NCBI RefSeq assembly: GCF_051014685.1 | Contig: NW_027478521.1 | Span: 868,001 to 932,000, forward strand | Direction of reading: 5' to 3' | Length of the DNA: 64,000 nucleotides | Source of the DNA: Ptiloglossa arizonensis | Lineage: Eukaryota > Arthropoda > Insecta > Hymenoptera > Colletidae | Shown here: one piece after another, positions 1-13,300 of the stretch | How positions within the stretch are numbered: position 1 is the first letter of the stretch | Layout: each line of letters starts with the position of its first letter | Made by a program: the position numbers and the translations under genes | Notes under the pieces: model-generated | Database searches by the model: none | The model's input: the letters and a program-made list of their open reading frames with translations, nothing else | What the model was told of the DNA's origin: nothing

Positions 1-1750
1 TCGTTTCGAGCATCAGAACTGCGAAAATTTTGAGTTTCTCAAGCGGTTCTTACCTCCAAACTGCCATATCTCGCGAAAGGATTGTCCAATCCGCAAAATT
101 TCTGTTGCATCAGAAAGTAGAAACTCGCCCGACTACAACGGTGTGCGTACTTTTCCCCTAGGCCGTTCTAGTTATTCGTTTCGAGCATCAGAACTGCGAA
201 AATTTTGAGTTTCTCAAGCGTTTCTTACCTCCAAACTGCCATATCTCGCGAACGGATTGACCAATCCGCAAAATTTCTGTTGCATCTGAAAGTAGAAACC
301 CGCCCGATTACAACACTATGCGTACTTTTCCCCTAGGCCGTTCTAGTTATTCGTTTCGAGCAACAGAACTGCGAAAATTTTGAGTTTCTCAAGCGTTGCT
401 TACCTCCAAACTGCCATATCTCGCGAACGGATTGACCAATCCGCAAAATTTCTGTTGCATCTGAAAGTAGAAACTCGCCCGATTACAACGGTGTGCGTAC
501 TTTTCCCCTAGGCCGTTCTAGTTATGCTTGTCGAGCATCAGAACTGCGAAAATTTTGAGTTTCTCAAGCGTTTCTTACCTCCAAACTGCCATATCTCGCG
601 AACGGAATGACCAATCCGCAAAATTTCTGTTGCATCTGAAAGTAGAAACTCGCCCGATTACAACGGTGTCCGTACTTTTCCCCTAGGCCGTTCTTGTTAT
701 TCGTTTCGAGCATCAGAACCGCGAAAATTTTGTGTTTCTCAAGCGTTTCTTACATCCAAACTGCCACATCTCGCGAACGGATTGACCAATCCGCAAAATT
801 TCTGTTGCATCTGAAAGTAGAAACTCGCCCGATTACAACGGTATGCGTACTTTTCCCCTAGGCCGTTCTAGTTATTCGTTTCGAGCAACAGAACTGCGAA
901 AATTTTGAGTTTCTCAAGCGTTTCTTACATCCAAACTGCCATATCTCGCGAACGGATTGACCAATCCGCAAAATTTCTGTTGCATCTGAAAGTAGAAACT
1001 CGCCCGATTACAACGGTGTGCGTACTTTTCCCCTAGGCCGTTCTAGTTATGCTTGTCGAGCATCAGAACTGCGAAAATTTTGAGTTTCTCAAGCGTTTCT
1101 TACCTCCAAACTGCCATATCTCGCGAACGGATTGACCAATCCGCAAAATTTCTGTTGCATCTGAAAGTAGAAACTCGCCCGATTACAACACTATGCGTAC
1201 TTTTCCCCTAGGCCGTTCTAGTTATTCGTTTCGAGCAACAGAACTGCGAAAATTTTGAGTTTCTCAAGCGTTGCTTACCTCCAAACTGCCATATCTCGCG
1301 AACGGATTGACCAATCCGCAAAATTTCTGTTGCATCTGAAAGTAGAAACTCGCCCGATTACAACGGTGTGCGTACTTTTCCCCTAGGCCGTTCTAGTTAT
1401 GCTTGTCGAGCATCAGAACTGCGAAAATTTTGAGTTTCTCAAGCGTTTCTTACCTCCAAACTGCCATATCTCGCGAACGGAATGACCAATCCGCAAAATT
1501 TCTGTTGCATCTGAAAGTAGAAACTCGCCCGATTACAACGGTGTGCGTACTTTTCCCCTAGGCCGTTCTTGTTATTCGTTTCGAGCATCAGAACCGCGAA
1601 AATTTTGTGTTTCTCAAGCGTTTCTTACATCCAAACTGCCACATCTCGCGAACGGATTGACCAATCCGCAAAATTTCTGTTGCATCTGAAAGTAGAAACT
1701 CGCCCGACTACAACGGTGTGCGTACTTTTCCGCTAGCCTGTTCTAGTTAT
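1..1750 (+). repeat. Left-edge block with a tandem 5-monomer (875 bp) duplication
   Basis: The four monomers at 176-875 reappear at 1051-1750. Shared private marks in order are a CACTATG end, a CAACAG start with GTTGCTT, a GCTTG start with GGAATG, then GAACCGCG with TGTGTTTCTC and CCACATC. The copies differ at a few bases (TCGTT versus GCTTG at 176/1051, GGTGTC versus GGTGTG, and the last monomer's end). The monomer at 1-175 has the private marks AAGCGGTTCT, AAAGGATTGTCC and CATCAGAAAG that return at 5951, 12076 and about 20123. Confidence 0.85.
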
Positions 1751-4700
1751 TCGTTTCAAGCATCAGAACTGCGTAAATTTTGAGTTTCTCAAGCGTTTCT
1801 CACCTACAAACTGCCACATCTCGCGAACGGATTGACCAATCCGCAAAATTTCTGTTGCATCTGAAAGTAGAAACTCGCCCGATTACAACGGTGTGCGTAC
1901 TTTTCCCCTAGGCCGTTCTTGTTATTCGTTTCGAGCATCAGAACCGCGAAAATTTTGAGTTTCTCAAGCGTTTCTTACCTCCAAACTGCCATATCTCGCG
2001 AACGGATTGACCAATCCGCAAAATTTCTGTTGCATCTCAAAGAATAAACTCGCCCGATTACAACGGTATGCGTACTTTTCCCCGAGGCCGTTCTAGTTAT
2101 TCGTTTCGAGCATCAGAACTGCGAAAATTTTGAGTTTCTGAAGCGTTTCTTACTTCCAAACTGCCATATCTCGCGAAAGGATTGACCAATCCGCAAAATT
2201 TCTGTTGCATCTGAAGGTCAAAACTCGCCCGATTACAACGGTATGCGTACTTTTCCCCTAGGCCGTTCTAGTTATTCGTTTCGAGCATCAGAACTGCGAA
2301 AATTTTGAGTTTCTGAAGCGTTTCTTACTTCCAAACTGCCATATCTCGCGAAAGGATTGACCAATCCGCAAAATTTCTGTTGCATCTGAAGGTCGAAACT
2401 CGCCCGATTACAACGGTATGCGTACTTTTCCCCTAGGCCGTTCTAGTTATTCGTTTCGAGCATCAGAACTGCGAAAATTTTGAGTTCCTCAAGCGTTTCT
2501 TACATCCAAACTGCCATATCTCGCGAATGGATTGACCAATCCGCAAAATTTCTGTTGCATCTGAAAGTAGAAACTCGCCCAATTACAACGGTATGCGTAC
2601 TTTTCCCCTAGCCCGTTCTAGTTATTCGTTTCGAGCAACAGAACTGCGAAAATTTTGAGTTTTTCAAGCGTTGCTTACCTCCAAACTGCCATATCTCGCG
2701 AACGGATTGACCAATCCGCAAAATTTCTGTTGCACCAGAAAGTAGAAACTCGCCCGATTACAACGGTGTGCGTACTTTTCCCCTAGGCCGTTCTAGTTAT
2801 TCGTTTCGTGCAACAGAACTGCGAAAATTTTGAGTTTTTCAAGCGTTGCTTACCTCCAAACTGCCATATCTCGCGAACGGATTGACCAATCCGCAAAATT
2901 TCTGTTGCATCTGAAAGTAGATACTCGCCCGATTACAACACTATGCGTACTTTTCCCCTAGGCCGTTCTAGTTATTCGTTTCGAGCATCAGAACTGCGAA
3001 AATTTTGAGTTTCTGAAGCGTTTCTTACTTCCAAACTGCCATATCTCGCGAAAGGATTGACCAATCCGCAAAATTTCTGTTGCATCTGAAGGTCGAAACT
3101 CGCCCGATTACAACGGTATGCGTACTTTTCCCCTAGGCCGTTCTAGTTATTCGTTTCGAGCATCAGAACTGCGAAAATGTTGAGTTTCTCAAGCGTTTCT
3201 TACCTACAAACTGCCATATCTCGCGAACGGATTGACCAATCCGCAAAATTTCTGTTGCATCTGAAAGTAGAAACTCGCCCGATTACAACGGTGTGCGTAC
3301 TTTTCCCCTAGGCCGTTCTAGTTATGCTTGTCGAGCATCAGAACTGCGAAAATTTTGAGTTTCTCAAGCGTTTCTTACTTCCAAACTGCCATATCTCGCG
3401 AACGGAATGACCAATCCGCAAAATTTCTGTTGCATCTGAAAGTAGAAACTCGCCCGATTACAACACTATGCGTACTTTTCCCCTAGGCCGTTCTAGTTAT
3501 TCGTTTCGAGCATCAGAACTGCGAAAATTTTGAGTTTCTCAAGCGTTTCTTACTTCCAAACTGCCATATCTCGCGAACGGATTGACCAATCCGCAAAATT
3601 TCTGTTGCATCTGAAAGTAGAAACTCGCCCGATTACTACGGTGTGCGTACTTTTCCCTTAGGCCGTTCTAGTTATGCTTGTCGAGCATCAGAACTGCGAA
3701 AATTTTGAGTTTCTCAAGCGTTTCTTACCTCCAAACTGCCATATCTCGCGAACGGATTGACCAATCGGCAAAATTTCTGTTGCATCTGAAAGTAGAAACT
3801 CGCCCGATTACAACACTATGCGTACTTTTCCCTTAGGCCGTTCTAGTTATTCGTTTCGAGCATCAGAATTGCGAAAATTACGAGTTTCTCAAGCGTTTCT
3901 TACCTCCAAACTGCCATAACTCGCGAACGGATTGAACAATCCGCTAAATTTCTCTTGCATCTGAAAGTAGAAACTCGCCCGATTACAACGGTATGCGTAC
4001 TTTTCCCCTAGCCCGTTCTAGTTATTCGTTTCGAGCAACAGAACTGCGAAAATTTTGAGTTTTTCAAGCGTTGCTTACCTCCAAACTGCCATATCTCGCG
4101 AACGGATTGACCAATCCGCAAAATTTCTGTTGCATCTGAAAGTAGAAACTCGCCCGATTACAACGGTGTGCGTACTTTTCCCCTAGGCCGTTCTAGTTAT
4201 GCTTGTCGAGCATCAGAACTGCGAAAATTTTGAGTTTCTCTAGCGTTTCTTACCTCCAAACTGCCATATCTCGCGAACGGAATGACCAATCCGCAAAATT
4301 TCTGTTGCATCTGAAAGTAGAAACTCGCCCGATTACAACGGTGTCCGTACTTTTCCCCTAGGCCGTTCTTGTTATTCGTTTCGAGCATCAGAACCGCGAA
4401 AATTTTGTGTTTCTCAAGCGTTTCTTACATCCAAACTGCCACATCTCGCGAACGGATTGACCAATCCGCAAAATTTCTGTTGCATCTGAAAGTAGAAACT
4501 CGCCCGATTACAACGGTATGCGTACTTTTCCCCTAGGCCGTTCTAGTTATTCGTTTCGAGCATCAGAACTGCGAAAATTTTGAGTTCCTCAAGCGTTTCT
4601 TACATCCAAACTGCCATATCTCGCGAACGGATTGACCAATCCGCAAAATTTCTGTTGCATCTGAAAGTAGAAACTCGCCCAATTACAACGGTATGCGTAC

Positions 4701-7700
4701 TTTTCCCCTAGCCCGTTCTAGTTATTCGTTTCGAGCAACAGAACTGCGAAAATTTTGAGTTTTTCAAGCGTTGCTTACCTCCAAACTGCCATATCTCGCG
4801 AACGGATTGACCAATTCGCAAAATTTCTGTTGCACCAGAAAGTAGAAACTCGCCCGATTACAACGGTGTGCGTCCTTTTCCCCTAGGCCGTTCTAGTTAT
4901 TCGTTTCGAGCAACAGAACTGCGAAAATTTTGAGTTTTTCAAGAGTTGCTTACCTCCAAACTGCCATATTTCGCGAACGGATTGACCAATCCGCAAAATT
5001 TCTGTTGCATCTGAAAGTAGAAACTCGCCCGATTACAACACTATGCGTACTTTTCCCCTAGGCCGTTCTAGTTATTCGTTTCGAGCATCAGAACTGCGAA
5101 AATTTTGAGTTTCTCAAGCGTTTCTTACTTCCAAACTGCCATATCTCGCGAACGGATTGACCAATCCGCAAAATTTCTGTTGCATCTGAAAGTAGAAACT
5201 CGCCCGATTACAACGGTGGGCGTACTTTTCCCCTAGGCCGTTCTAGTTATTCGTTTCGAGCATCAGAACTGCGAAAATTTTGAGTTTCTCGAGCGTTTCT
5301 TACATCCAAACTGCCATATCTCGCGAACGGATTGACCAATCCGCAAAATTTCTGTTGCATCTGAAAGTAGAAATTCGCCCGATTACAAATGTATGCGTAC
5401 TTTTCCCCTAGCCCGTTCTAGTTATTCGTTTCGAGCAACAGAACTGCGAAAATTTTGAGTTTCTCAAGCATTGCTTACCTCCAAACTGCCATATCTCTCG
5501 AACGGAATGACCAATCCGCAAAATTTCTGTTGCATCTGAAAGTAGAAACTCGCCCGATTACAACGGTGTGCGTACTTTTCCCCTAGGCCGTTCTTGTTAT
5601 TCGTATCGAGCATCAGAACCGCGAAAATTTTGTGTTTCTCAAGCGTTTCTTACATCCAAACTGCCACATCTCGCGAACGGATTGACCAATCCGCAAAATT
5701 TCTATTGCATCTGAAAGTAGAAACTCGCCCGATTACAACGGTGTGCGTACTTTTCCCCTAGGCCGTTCTAGTTATGCTTGTCGAGCATCAGAACTGCGAA
5801 AATTTTGAGTTTCTCGAGCGTTTCTTACCTCCAAACTGCCATATCTCGCGAACGGATTGACCAATCCGCAAAATTTCTGTTGCATCTGAAAGTAGAAAGT
5901 CGCCCGATTACAACACTATGCGTACTTTTCCCCTAGGCCGTTCTAGTTATTCGTTTCGAGCATCAGAACTGCGAAAATTTTGAGTTTCTCAAGCGGTTCT
6001 TACCTCCAAACTGCCATATCTCGCGAAAGGATTGTCCAATCCGCAAAATTTCTGTTGCATCAGAAAATAGAAACTCGCCCGATTACAACGGTATGCGTAC
6101 TTTTCCCCTAGCCCGTTCTAGTTATTCGTTTCGAGCAACAGAACTGCGAAAATTTTGAGTTTCTCAAGCGTTGCTTACCTCCAAACTGCCATATCTCGCG
6201 AACGGATTGACCAATCCGCAAAATTTCTGTTGCATCTGAAAGTAGAAACTCGCCCGATTACAACGGTGTGCGTACTTTTCCCTTAGGCCGTTCTAGTTAT
6301 GCTTGTCGAGCATCAGAACTGCGAAAATTTTGAGTTTCTCAAGCGTTTCTTACCTCCAAACTGCCATATCTCGCGAACGGATTGACCAATTCCCAAAATT
6401 TCTGTTGCATCTGAAGGTAGAAACTCGCCCGATTACAACGGTATGCGTACTTTTCCCCTAGCCCGTTCTAGTTATTCGTTTCGAGCAACAGAACTGCGAA
6501 AATTTTGAGTTTTTCAAGCATTGCTTACCTCCAAACTGCCATATCTCGCGAACGGATTGACCAATCCGCAAAATTTCTGTTGCATCTGAAAGTAGAAACA
6601 CGCCCGATTACAACGGTATGCGTACTTTTCCCCTAGCCCGTTCTAGTTATTCGTTTCGAGCATCAGAACTGCGAAAATGTTGAGTTTCTCAAGCGTTGCT
6701 TACCTCCAAACTGCCATATCTCGCGAACGGATTGACCAATCCGCAAAATTTCTGTTGCATCTGAAAGTAGAAACTCGCCCGATTACAACACTATGCGTAC
6801 TTTTCCCCTAAGCCGTTCTAGTTATTCGTTTCGAACAACAGAACTGCGAAAATTTTGAGTTTCACAAGCGTTGCTTACCTCCAAACTGCCATATCTCGCG
6901 AACGGATTGACCAATCCGCAAAATTTCTGTTGCATCTGAAAGTAGAAACACGCCCGATTACAACGGTATGCGTACTTTTCCCCTAGCCCGTTCTAGTTAT
7001 TCGTTTCGAGCATCAGAACTGCGAAAATGTTGAGTTTCTCAAGCGTTGCTTACCTCCAAACTGCCATATCTCGCGAACGGATTGACCAATCCGCAAAATT
7101 TCTGTTGCATCTGAAAGTAGAAACTCGCCCGATTACAACACTATGCGTACTTTTCCCCTAGGCCGTTCTAGTTATTCGTTTCGAGCATCAGAACTGCGAA
7201 AATTTTGAGTTTCTCAAGCGTTTCTTACATCCAAACTGCCATATCTCGCGAACGGATTGACCAATCCGCAAAATTTCTGTTGCATCTGAAAGTAGAAACT
7301 CGCCCGATTACAACACTATGCGTACTTTCCCCCTAGGCCGTTCTAGTTATTCGTTTCGAGCAACAGAACTGCGAAAATTTTGAGTTTCACAAGCGTTGCT
7401 TACCTCCAAACTGCCATATCTCGCGAACGGATTGACCAATCCGCAAAATTTCTGTTGCATCTGAAAGTAGAAACTCGCCCGATTACAACGGTGTGCGTAC
7501 TTTTCCCCTAGGCCGTTCTAGTTATGCTTGTCGAGCATCAGAACTGCGAAAATTTTGAGTTTCTCAAGCGTTTCTTACTTCCAAACTGCCATATCTCGCG
7601 AACGGATTGACCAATCCGCAAAATTTCTGTTGCATCTGAAAGTAGAAACTCGCCCGATTACAACACTATGCGTACTTTTCCCCTAGGCCGTTCTAGTTAT
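1751..7700 (+). repeat. Mosaic satellite block with short displaced duplications
   Basis: No single HOR period runs through this stretch, but small groups of monomers are reused. Monomers 351-875 match 4026-4550 (3675 bp apart, sharing the rare GGTGTCCG). Monomers 2451-2975 match 4551-5075 (2100 bp apart, sharing GAGTTCCTC, CCAATTACAAC and CACCAGAAAG). Units with TCTGAAGCG plus AAGGTC occur at 2101, 2276 and 2976. A divergent unit at 3851 carries GAATTGCG, TTACGAG, CATAACTC and CTAAATTTCTCTTGC and belongs to a subfamily seen again near 27483, 31333, 36408 and 38858. The last stretch (7176-7700) is ordinary satellite. Confidence 0.85.
6476..7175 (+). repeat. Tandem 2-monomer (350 bp) duplication
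   Basis: The pair at 6476-6825 is repeated at 6826-7175. Both copies have a CAACAG-start monomer with AAACACGCCC and a TAGCCC end, followed by a CATCAG-start monomer with AAAATGTTGAG, GTTGCTT and a CACTATG end. The copies differ at a few bases (GAGTTTTTCAAGCATTG versus GAGTTTCACAAGCGTTG, TAAGCC versus TAGGCC). Confidence 0.85.
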
Positions 7701-10325
7701 TCGTTTCGAGCATCAGAACTGCGAAAATTTTGAGTTTCTCAAGCGTTTCTTACTTCCAAACTGCCATATCTCGCGAACGGATTGACCAATCCGCAAAATT
7801 TCTGTTGCATCTGAAAGTAGAAACTCGCCCGATTACAACGGTGTGCGTACTTTTCCCCTAGGCCGTTCTTGTCATTCGTTTCGAGCATCAGAACCGCCAA
7901 AATTTTGAGTTTCTCAAGCGTTTCTTACCTCCAAACTGCCATATCTCGCGAACGGATTGACCAATCCGCAAAATTTCTGTTGCATCTCAAAGAATAAACT
8001 CGCCCGATTACAACGGTATGCGTACTTTTCCCCTAGGCCGTTCTAGTTATTCGTTTCGAGCATCAGAACTGCGAAAATTTTGAGTTTCTGAAGCGTTTCT
8101 TACTTCCAAACTGCCATATCTCGCGAAAGGATTGACCAATCCGCAAAATTTCTGTTGCATCTGAAGGTCGAAACTCGCCCGATTACAACGGTATGCGTAC
8201 TTTTCCCCTAGGCCGTTCTAGTTATTCGTTTCGAGCATCAGAACTGCGAAAATTTTGAGTTTCTCAAGCGTTTCTCACCTACAAACTGCCACATCTCGCG
8301 AACGGATTGTCCAATCCGCAAAATTTCTGATGCATCTGAAAGTAGAAACTCGCCCGATTACAACGGTGTGCGTACTTTTCCCCTAGGCCGTTCTTGTTAT
8401 TCGTTTCGAGCATCAGAACCGCGAAAATTTTGAGTTTCTCAAGCGTTTCTTACATCCAAACTGCCATATCTCGCGAACGGATTGACCAATCCTCAAAATT
8501 TCTGTTGCATCTGAAAGTAGAAACTGGCCCGATTACAACGGTATGCGTACTTTTCCCCTAGGCCGTTCTAGTTATTCGTTTCGAGCATCAGAACTGCGAA
8601 AATTTTGAGTTTCTCAAGCGTTTCTTACATCCAAACTGCCATATCTCGCGAACGGATTGACCATTCCGCAAAATTTCTGTTGCATCTGAAAGTAGAAACT
8701 CGCCCGATTACAACGGTATGCGTACTTTTCCCCTAGGCCGTTCTAGTTATTCGTTTCGAGCATCAGAACTGCGAAAATTTTGAGTTTCTCAAGCGTTTCT
8801 TACTTCCAAACTGCCATATCTCGCGAACGGATTGACCAATCCGCAAAATTTCTGTTGCATCTGAAAGTAGAAACTCGCCCGATTACAACGGTGTGCGTAC
8901 TTTTCCCCTAGGCCGTTCTTGTCATTCGTTTCGAGCATCAGAACCGCCAAAATTTTGAGTTTCTCAAGCGTTTCTTACCTCCAAACTGCCATATCTCGCG
9001 AACGGATTGACCAATCCGCAAAATTTCTGTTGCATCTCAAAGAATAAACTCGCCCGATTACAACGGTATGCGTACTTTTCCCCTAGGCCGTTCTAGTTAT
9101 TCGTTTCGAGCATCAGAACTGCGAAAATTTTGAGTTTCTGAAGCGTTTCTTACTTCCAAACTGCCATATCTCGCGAAAGGATTGACCAATCCGCAAAATT
9201 TCTGTTGCATCTGAAGGTCGAAACTCGCCCGATTACAACGGTATGCGTACTTTTCCCCTAGGCCGTTCTAGTTATTCGTTTCGAGCATCAGAACTGCGAA
9301 AATTTTGAGTTTCTCAAGCGTTTCTCACCTACAAATTGCCACATCTCGCGAACGGATTGTCCAATCCGCAAAATTTCTGATGCATCTGAAAGTAGAAACT
9401 CGCCCGATTACAACGGTGTGCGTACTTTTCCCCTAGGCCGTTCTTGTTATTCGTTTCGAGCATCAGAACCGCGAAAATTTTGAGTTTCTCAAACGTTTCT
9501 TACATCCAAACTGCCATATCTCGCGAACGGATTGACCAATCCTCAAAATTTCTGTTGCATCTGAAAGTAGAAACTCGCCCGATTACAACGGTGTGCGTAC
9601 TTTTCCCCTAGGCCGTTCTTGTCATTCGTTTCGAGCATCAGAACCGCCAAAATTTTGAGTTTCTCAAGCGTTTCTTACCTCCAAACTGCCATATCTCGCG
9701 AACGGATTGACCAATCCGCAAAATTTCTGTTGCATCTCAAAGAATAAACTCGCCCGATTACAACGGTATGCGTACTTTTCCCCTAGGCCGTTCTAGTTAT
9801 TCGTTTCGAGCATCAGAACTGCGAAAATTTTGAGTTTCTGAAGCGTTTCTTACTTCCAAACTGCCACATCTCGCGAACGGATTGTCCAATCCGCAAAATT
9901 TCTGATGCATCTGAAAGTAGAAACTCGCCCGATTACAACGGTGTGCGTACTTTTCCCCTAGGCCGTTCTTGTTATTCGTTTCGAGCATCAGAACCGCGAA
10001 AATTTTGAGTTTCTCAAGCGTTTCTTACATCCAAACTGCCATATCTCGCGAACGGATTGACCAATCCTCAAAATTTCTGTTGCATCTGAAAGTAGAAACT
10101 GGCCCGATTACAACGGTATGCGTACTTTTCCCCTAGGCCGTTCTAGTTATTCGTTTCGAGCATCAGAACTGCGAAAATTTTGAGTTTCTCAAGCGTTTCT
10201 TACATCCAAACTGCCATATCTCGCGAACGGATTGACCATTCCGCAAAATTTCTGTTGCATCTGAAAGTAGAAACTCGCCCGATTACAACGGTATGCGTAC
10301 TTTTCCCCTAGCCCGTTCTAGTTAT
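7701..10325 (+). repeat. 6-monomer higher-order repeat (1050 bp), two full copies and a deleted third
   Basis: Copies begin at 7701 and 8751. The six monomers carry, in order: TTCTTGTCATT at the end; GAACCGCC with CTCAAAGAATAAAC; TCTGAAGCG with AAGGTCG; TCTCACCTACA with CCACATC and TGATGCATC; GAACCGCG with CCTCAAAATT; and GACCATTCC. The rare GTCATT recurs at 7871, 8921 and 9621, spacings of 1050 and then 700 bp. The third repeat is shortened by two fusion events, at the monomers starting at 9451 and 9801. Confidence 0.9.
9801..9975 (+). repeat. Chimeric monomer from unequal exchange between two HOR positions
   Basis: The left part (TTTCTGAAGCG, TACTTCC) is that of the TCTGAAGCG monomer at 9101; from about monomer position 68 on (CCACATC, GATTGTCC, TGATGCATC) it is that of the next monomer, at 9276. 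In the complete copies these are two consecutive monomers, so one whole 175-bp unit has been lost by exchange in register inside ACTGCCA. Confidence 0.85.
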
Positions 10326-13300
10326 TCGTTTCGAGCAACAGAACTGCGAAAATTTTGAGTTTTTCAAGCGTTGCTTACCTCCAAACTGCCATATCTCGCG
10401 AACGGATTGACCAATCCGCAAAATTTCTGTTGCATCTGAAAGTAGAAACTCGCCCGATTACAACGGTGTGCGTACTTTTCCCCTAGGCCGTTCTAGTTAT
10501 GCTTGTCGAGCATCAGAACTGCGAAAATTTGGAGTTTCTCGAGCGTTTCTTACCTCCAAACTGCCATATCTCGCGAACGGATTGACCAATCCGCAAAATT
10601 TCTGTTGCATCTGAAAGTAGAAACTCGCCCGATTACAACACTATGCGTACTTTTCGCCTAGGCCGTTCTAGTTATTCGTTTAGAGCATCAGAACTGCGAA
10701 AATTTTGAGTTTCTCAAGCGTTGCTTACCTCCAAACTGCCATATCTCGCGAACGGATTGAACAATTCGCAAAATTTCTGTTGCATCTGAAAGTAGAAACT
10801 CGCCCGATTACAACGGTGGGCGTACTTTTCCCCTAGGCCGTTCTAGTTATTCGTTTCGAGCATCAGAACTGCGAAAATTTTGAGTTTCTCGAGCGTTTCT
10901 TACATCCAAACTGCCATATCTCACGAACGGATTGATCAATCCGCAAAATTTCTGTTGCATCTGAAAGTAGAAATTCGCCCGATTACAAATGTATGCGTAC
11001 TTTTCCCCTAGCCCGTTCTAGTTATTCGTTTCGAGCAACAGAACTGCGAAAATTTTGAGTTTCTCAAGCGTTGCTTACCTCCAAACTGCCATATCTCGCG
11101 AACGGATTGACCAATCCGCAAAATTTCTGTTGCATCTCAAAGTAGAAACTCGCCCGATTACAACACTATGCGTACTTTTCCCCTAGGCCGTTCTAGTTAT
11201 TCGTTTCGAGCATCAGAACTGCGAAAATTTTGAGTTTCTCAAGCGTTTCTTACATCCAAACTGCCATATCTCGCGAACGGATTGACCAATCCGCAAAATT
11301 TCTGTTGCATCTGAAAGTAGAAACTCGCCCGATTACAACGGTGGGCGTACTTTTCCCCTAGGCCGTTCTAGTTATTCGTTTCGAGCATCAGAACTGCGAA
11401 AATTTTGAGTTTCTCGAGCGTTTCTTACATCCAAACTGCCATATCTCGCGAACGGATTGACCAATCCGCAAAATTTCTGTTGCATCTGAAAGTAGAAATT
11501 CGCCCGATTACAAATGTATGCGTACTTTTCCCCTAGCCCGTTCTAGTTATTCGTTTCGAGCAACAGAACTGCGAAAATTTTGAGTTTCTCAAGCGTTGCT
11601 TACATCCAAACTGCCATATCTCGCGAACGGATTGACCAATCCGCAAAATTTCTGTTGCATCTGAAAGTAGAAACTCGCCCGATTACAACGGTGTGCGTAC
11701 TTTTCCCTTAGGCCGTTCTAGTTATGCTTGTCGAGCATCAGAACTGCGAAAATTTTGAGTTTCTCAAGCGTTTCTTACCTCCAAACTGCCATATCTCGCG
11801 AACGGAATGACCAATCCGCAAAATTTCTGTTGCATCTGAAAGTAGAAACTCGCCCGATTACAACGGTGTGTGTACTTTTCCCCTAGGCCGTTCTTGTTAT
11901 TCGTATCGAGCATCAGAACCGCGAAAATTTTGTGTTTCTCAAGCGTTTCTTACATCCAAACTGCCACATCTCGCGAACGGATTGACCAATCCGCAAAATT
12001 TCTGTTGCATCTGAAAGTAGAAACTCGCCCGACTACAACGGTGTGCGTACTTTTCCCCTAGGCCGTTCTAGTTATTCGTTTCGAGCATCAGAACTGCGAA
12101 AATTTTGAGTTTCTCAAGCGGTTCTTACCTCCAAACTGCCATATCTCGCGAAAGGATTGTCCAATCCGCAAAATTTCTGTTGCATCAGAAAGTAGAAACT
12201 CGCCCGATTACAACGGTATGCGTACTTTTCCCCTAGCCCGTTCTAGTTATTCGTTTCGAGCAACAGAACTGCGAAAATTTTGAGTTTCACAAGCGTTGCT
12301 TACCTCCAAACTGCCATATCTCGCGAACGGATTGACCAATCCGCAAAATTTCTGTTGCATCTGAAAGTAGAAACTCGCCCGATTACAACGGTATGCGTAC
12401 TTTTCCCCTAGCCCGTTCTAGTTATTCGTTTCGAGCATCAGAACTGCGAAAATGTTGAGTTTCTCAAGCGTTGCTTACCTCCAAACGGCCATATCTCGCG
12501 AACGGATTGACCAATCCGCAAAATTTCTGTTGCATCTGAAAGTAGAAACTCGCCCGACTACAATGGTGTGCGTACTTTTCCCCTAGGCCGTTCTAGTTAT
12601 TCGTTTCGAGCATCAGAACTGCGAAAATTTTGAGTTTCTCAAGCGTTTCTTACCTCCAAACTGCCATATCTCGCGAACGGATTGACCAATCCGCAAAATT
12701 TCTGTTGCATCTGAAAGTAGAAACTCGCCCGATTACAACACTATGCGTACTTTTCCCCTAGGCCGTTCTAGTTATTCGTTTCGAGCAACAGAACTGCGAA
12801 AATTTTGAGTTTCACAAGCGTTGCTTACCTCCAAACTGCCATATCTCGCGAACGGATTGACCAATCCGCAAAATTTCTGTTGCATCTGAAAGTAGAAACT
12901 CGCCCGATTACAACGGTGTGCGTACTTTTCCCCTAGGCCGTTCTAGTTATGCTTGTCGAGCATCAGAACTGCGAAAATTTTGAGTTTCTCAAGCGTTTCT
13001 TACCTCCAAACTGCCATATCTCGCGAACGGTATGACCAATCCGCAAAATTTTTGTTGCATCTGAAAGTAGAAACTCGCCCGATTACAACGGTGTGCGTAC
13101 TTTTCCCATAGGCCGTTCTTGTTATTCGTTTCGAGCATCAGAACCGCGAAAATTTTGTGTTTCTCAAGCGTTTCTTACATCCAAACTGCCACATCTCGCG
13201 AACGGATTGACCAATCCGCAAAATTTCTGTTGCATCTGAAAGTAGAAACTCGCCCGACTACAACGGTGTGCGTACTTTTCCGCTAGCCTGTTCTAGTTAT

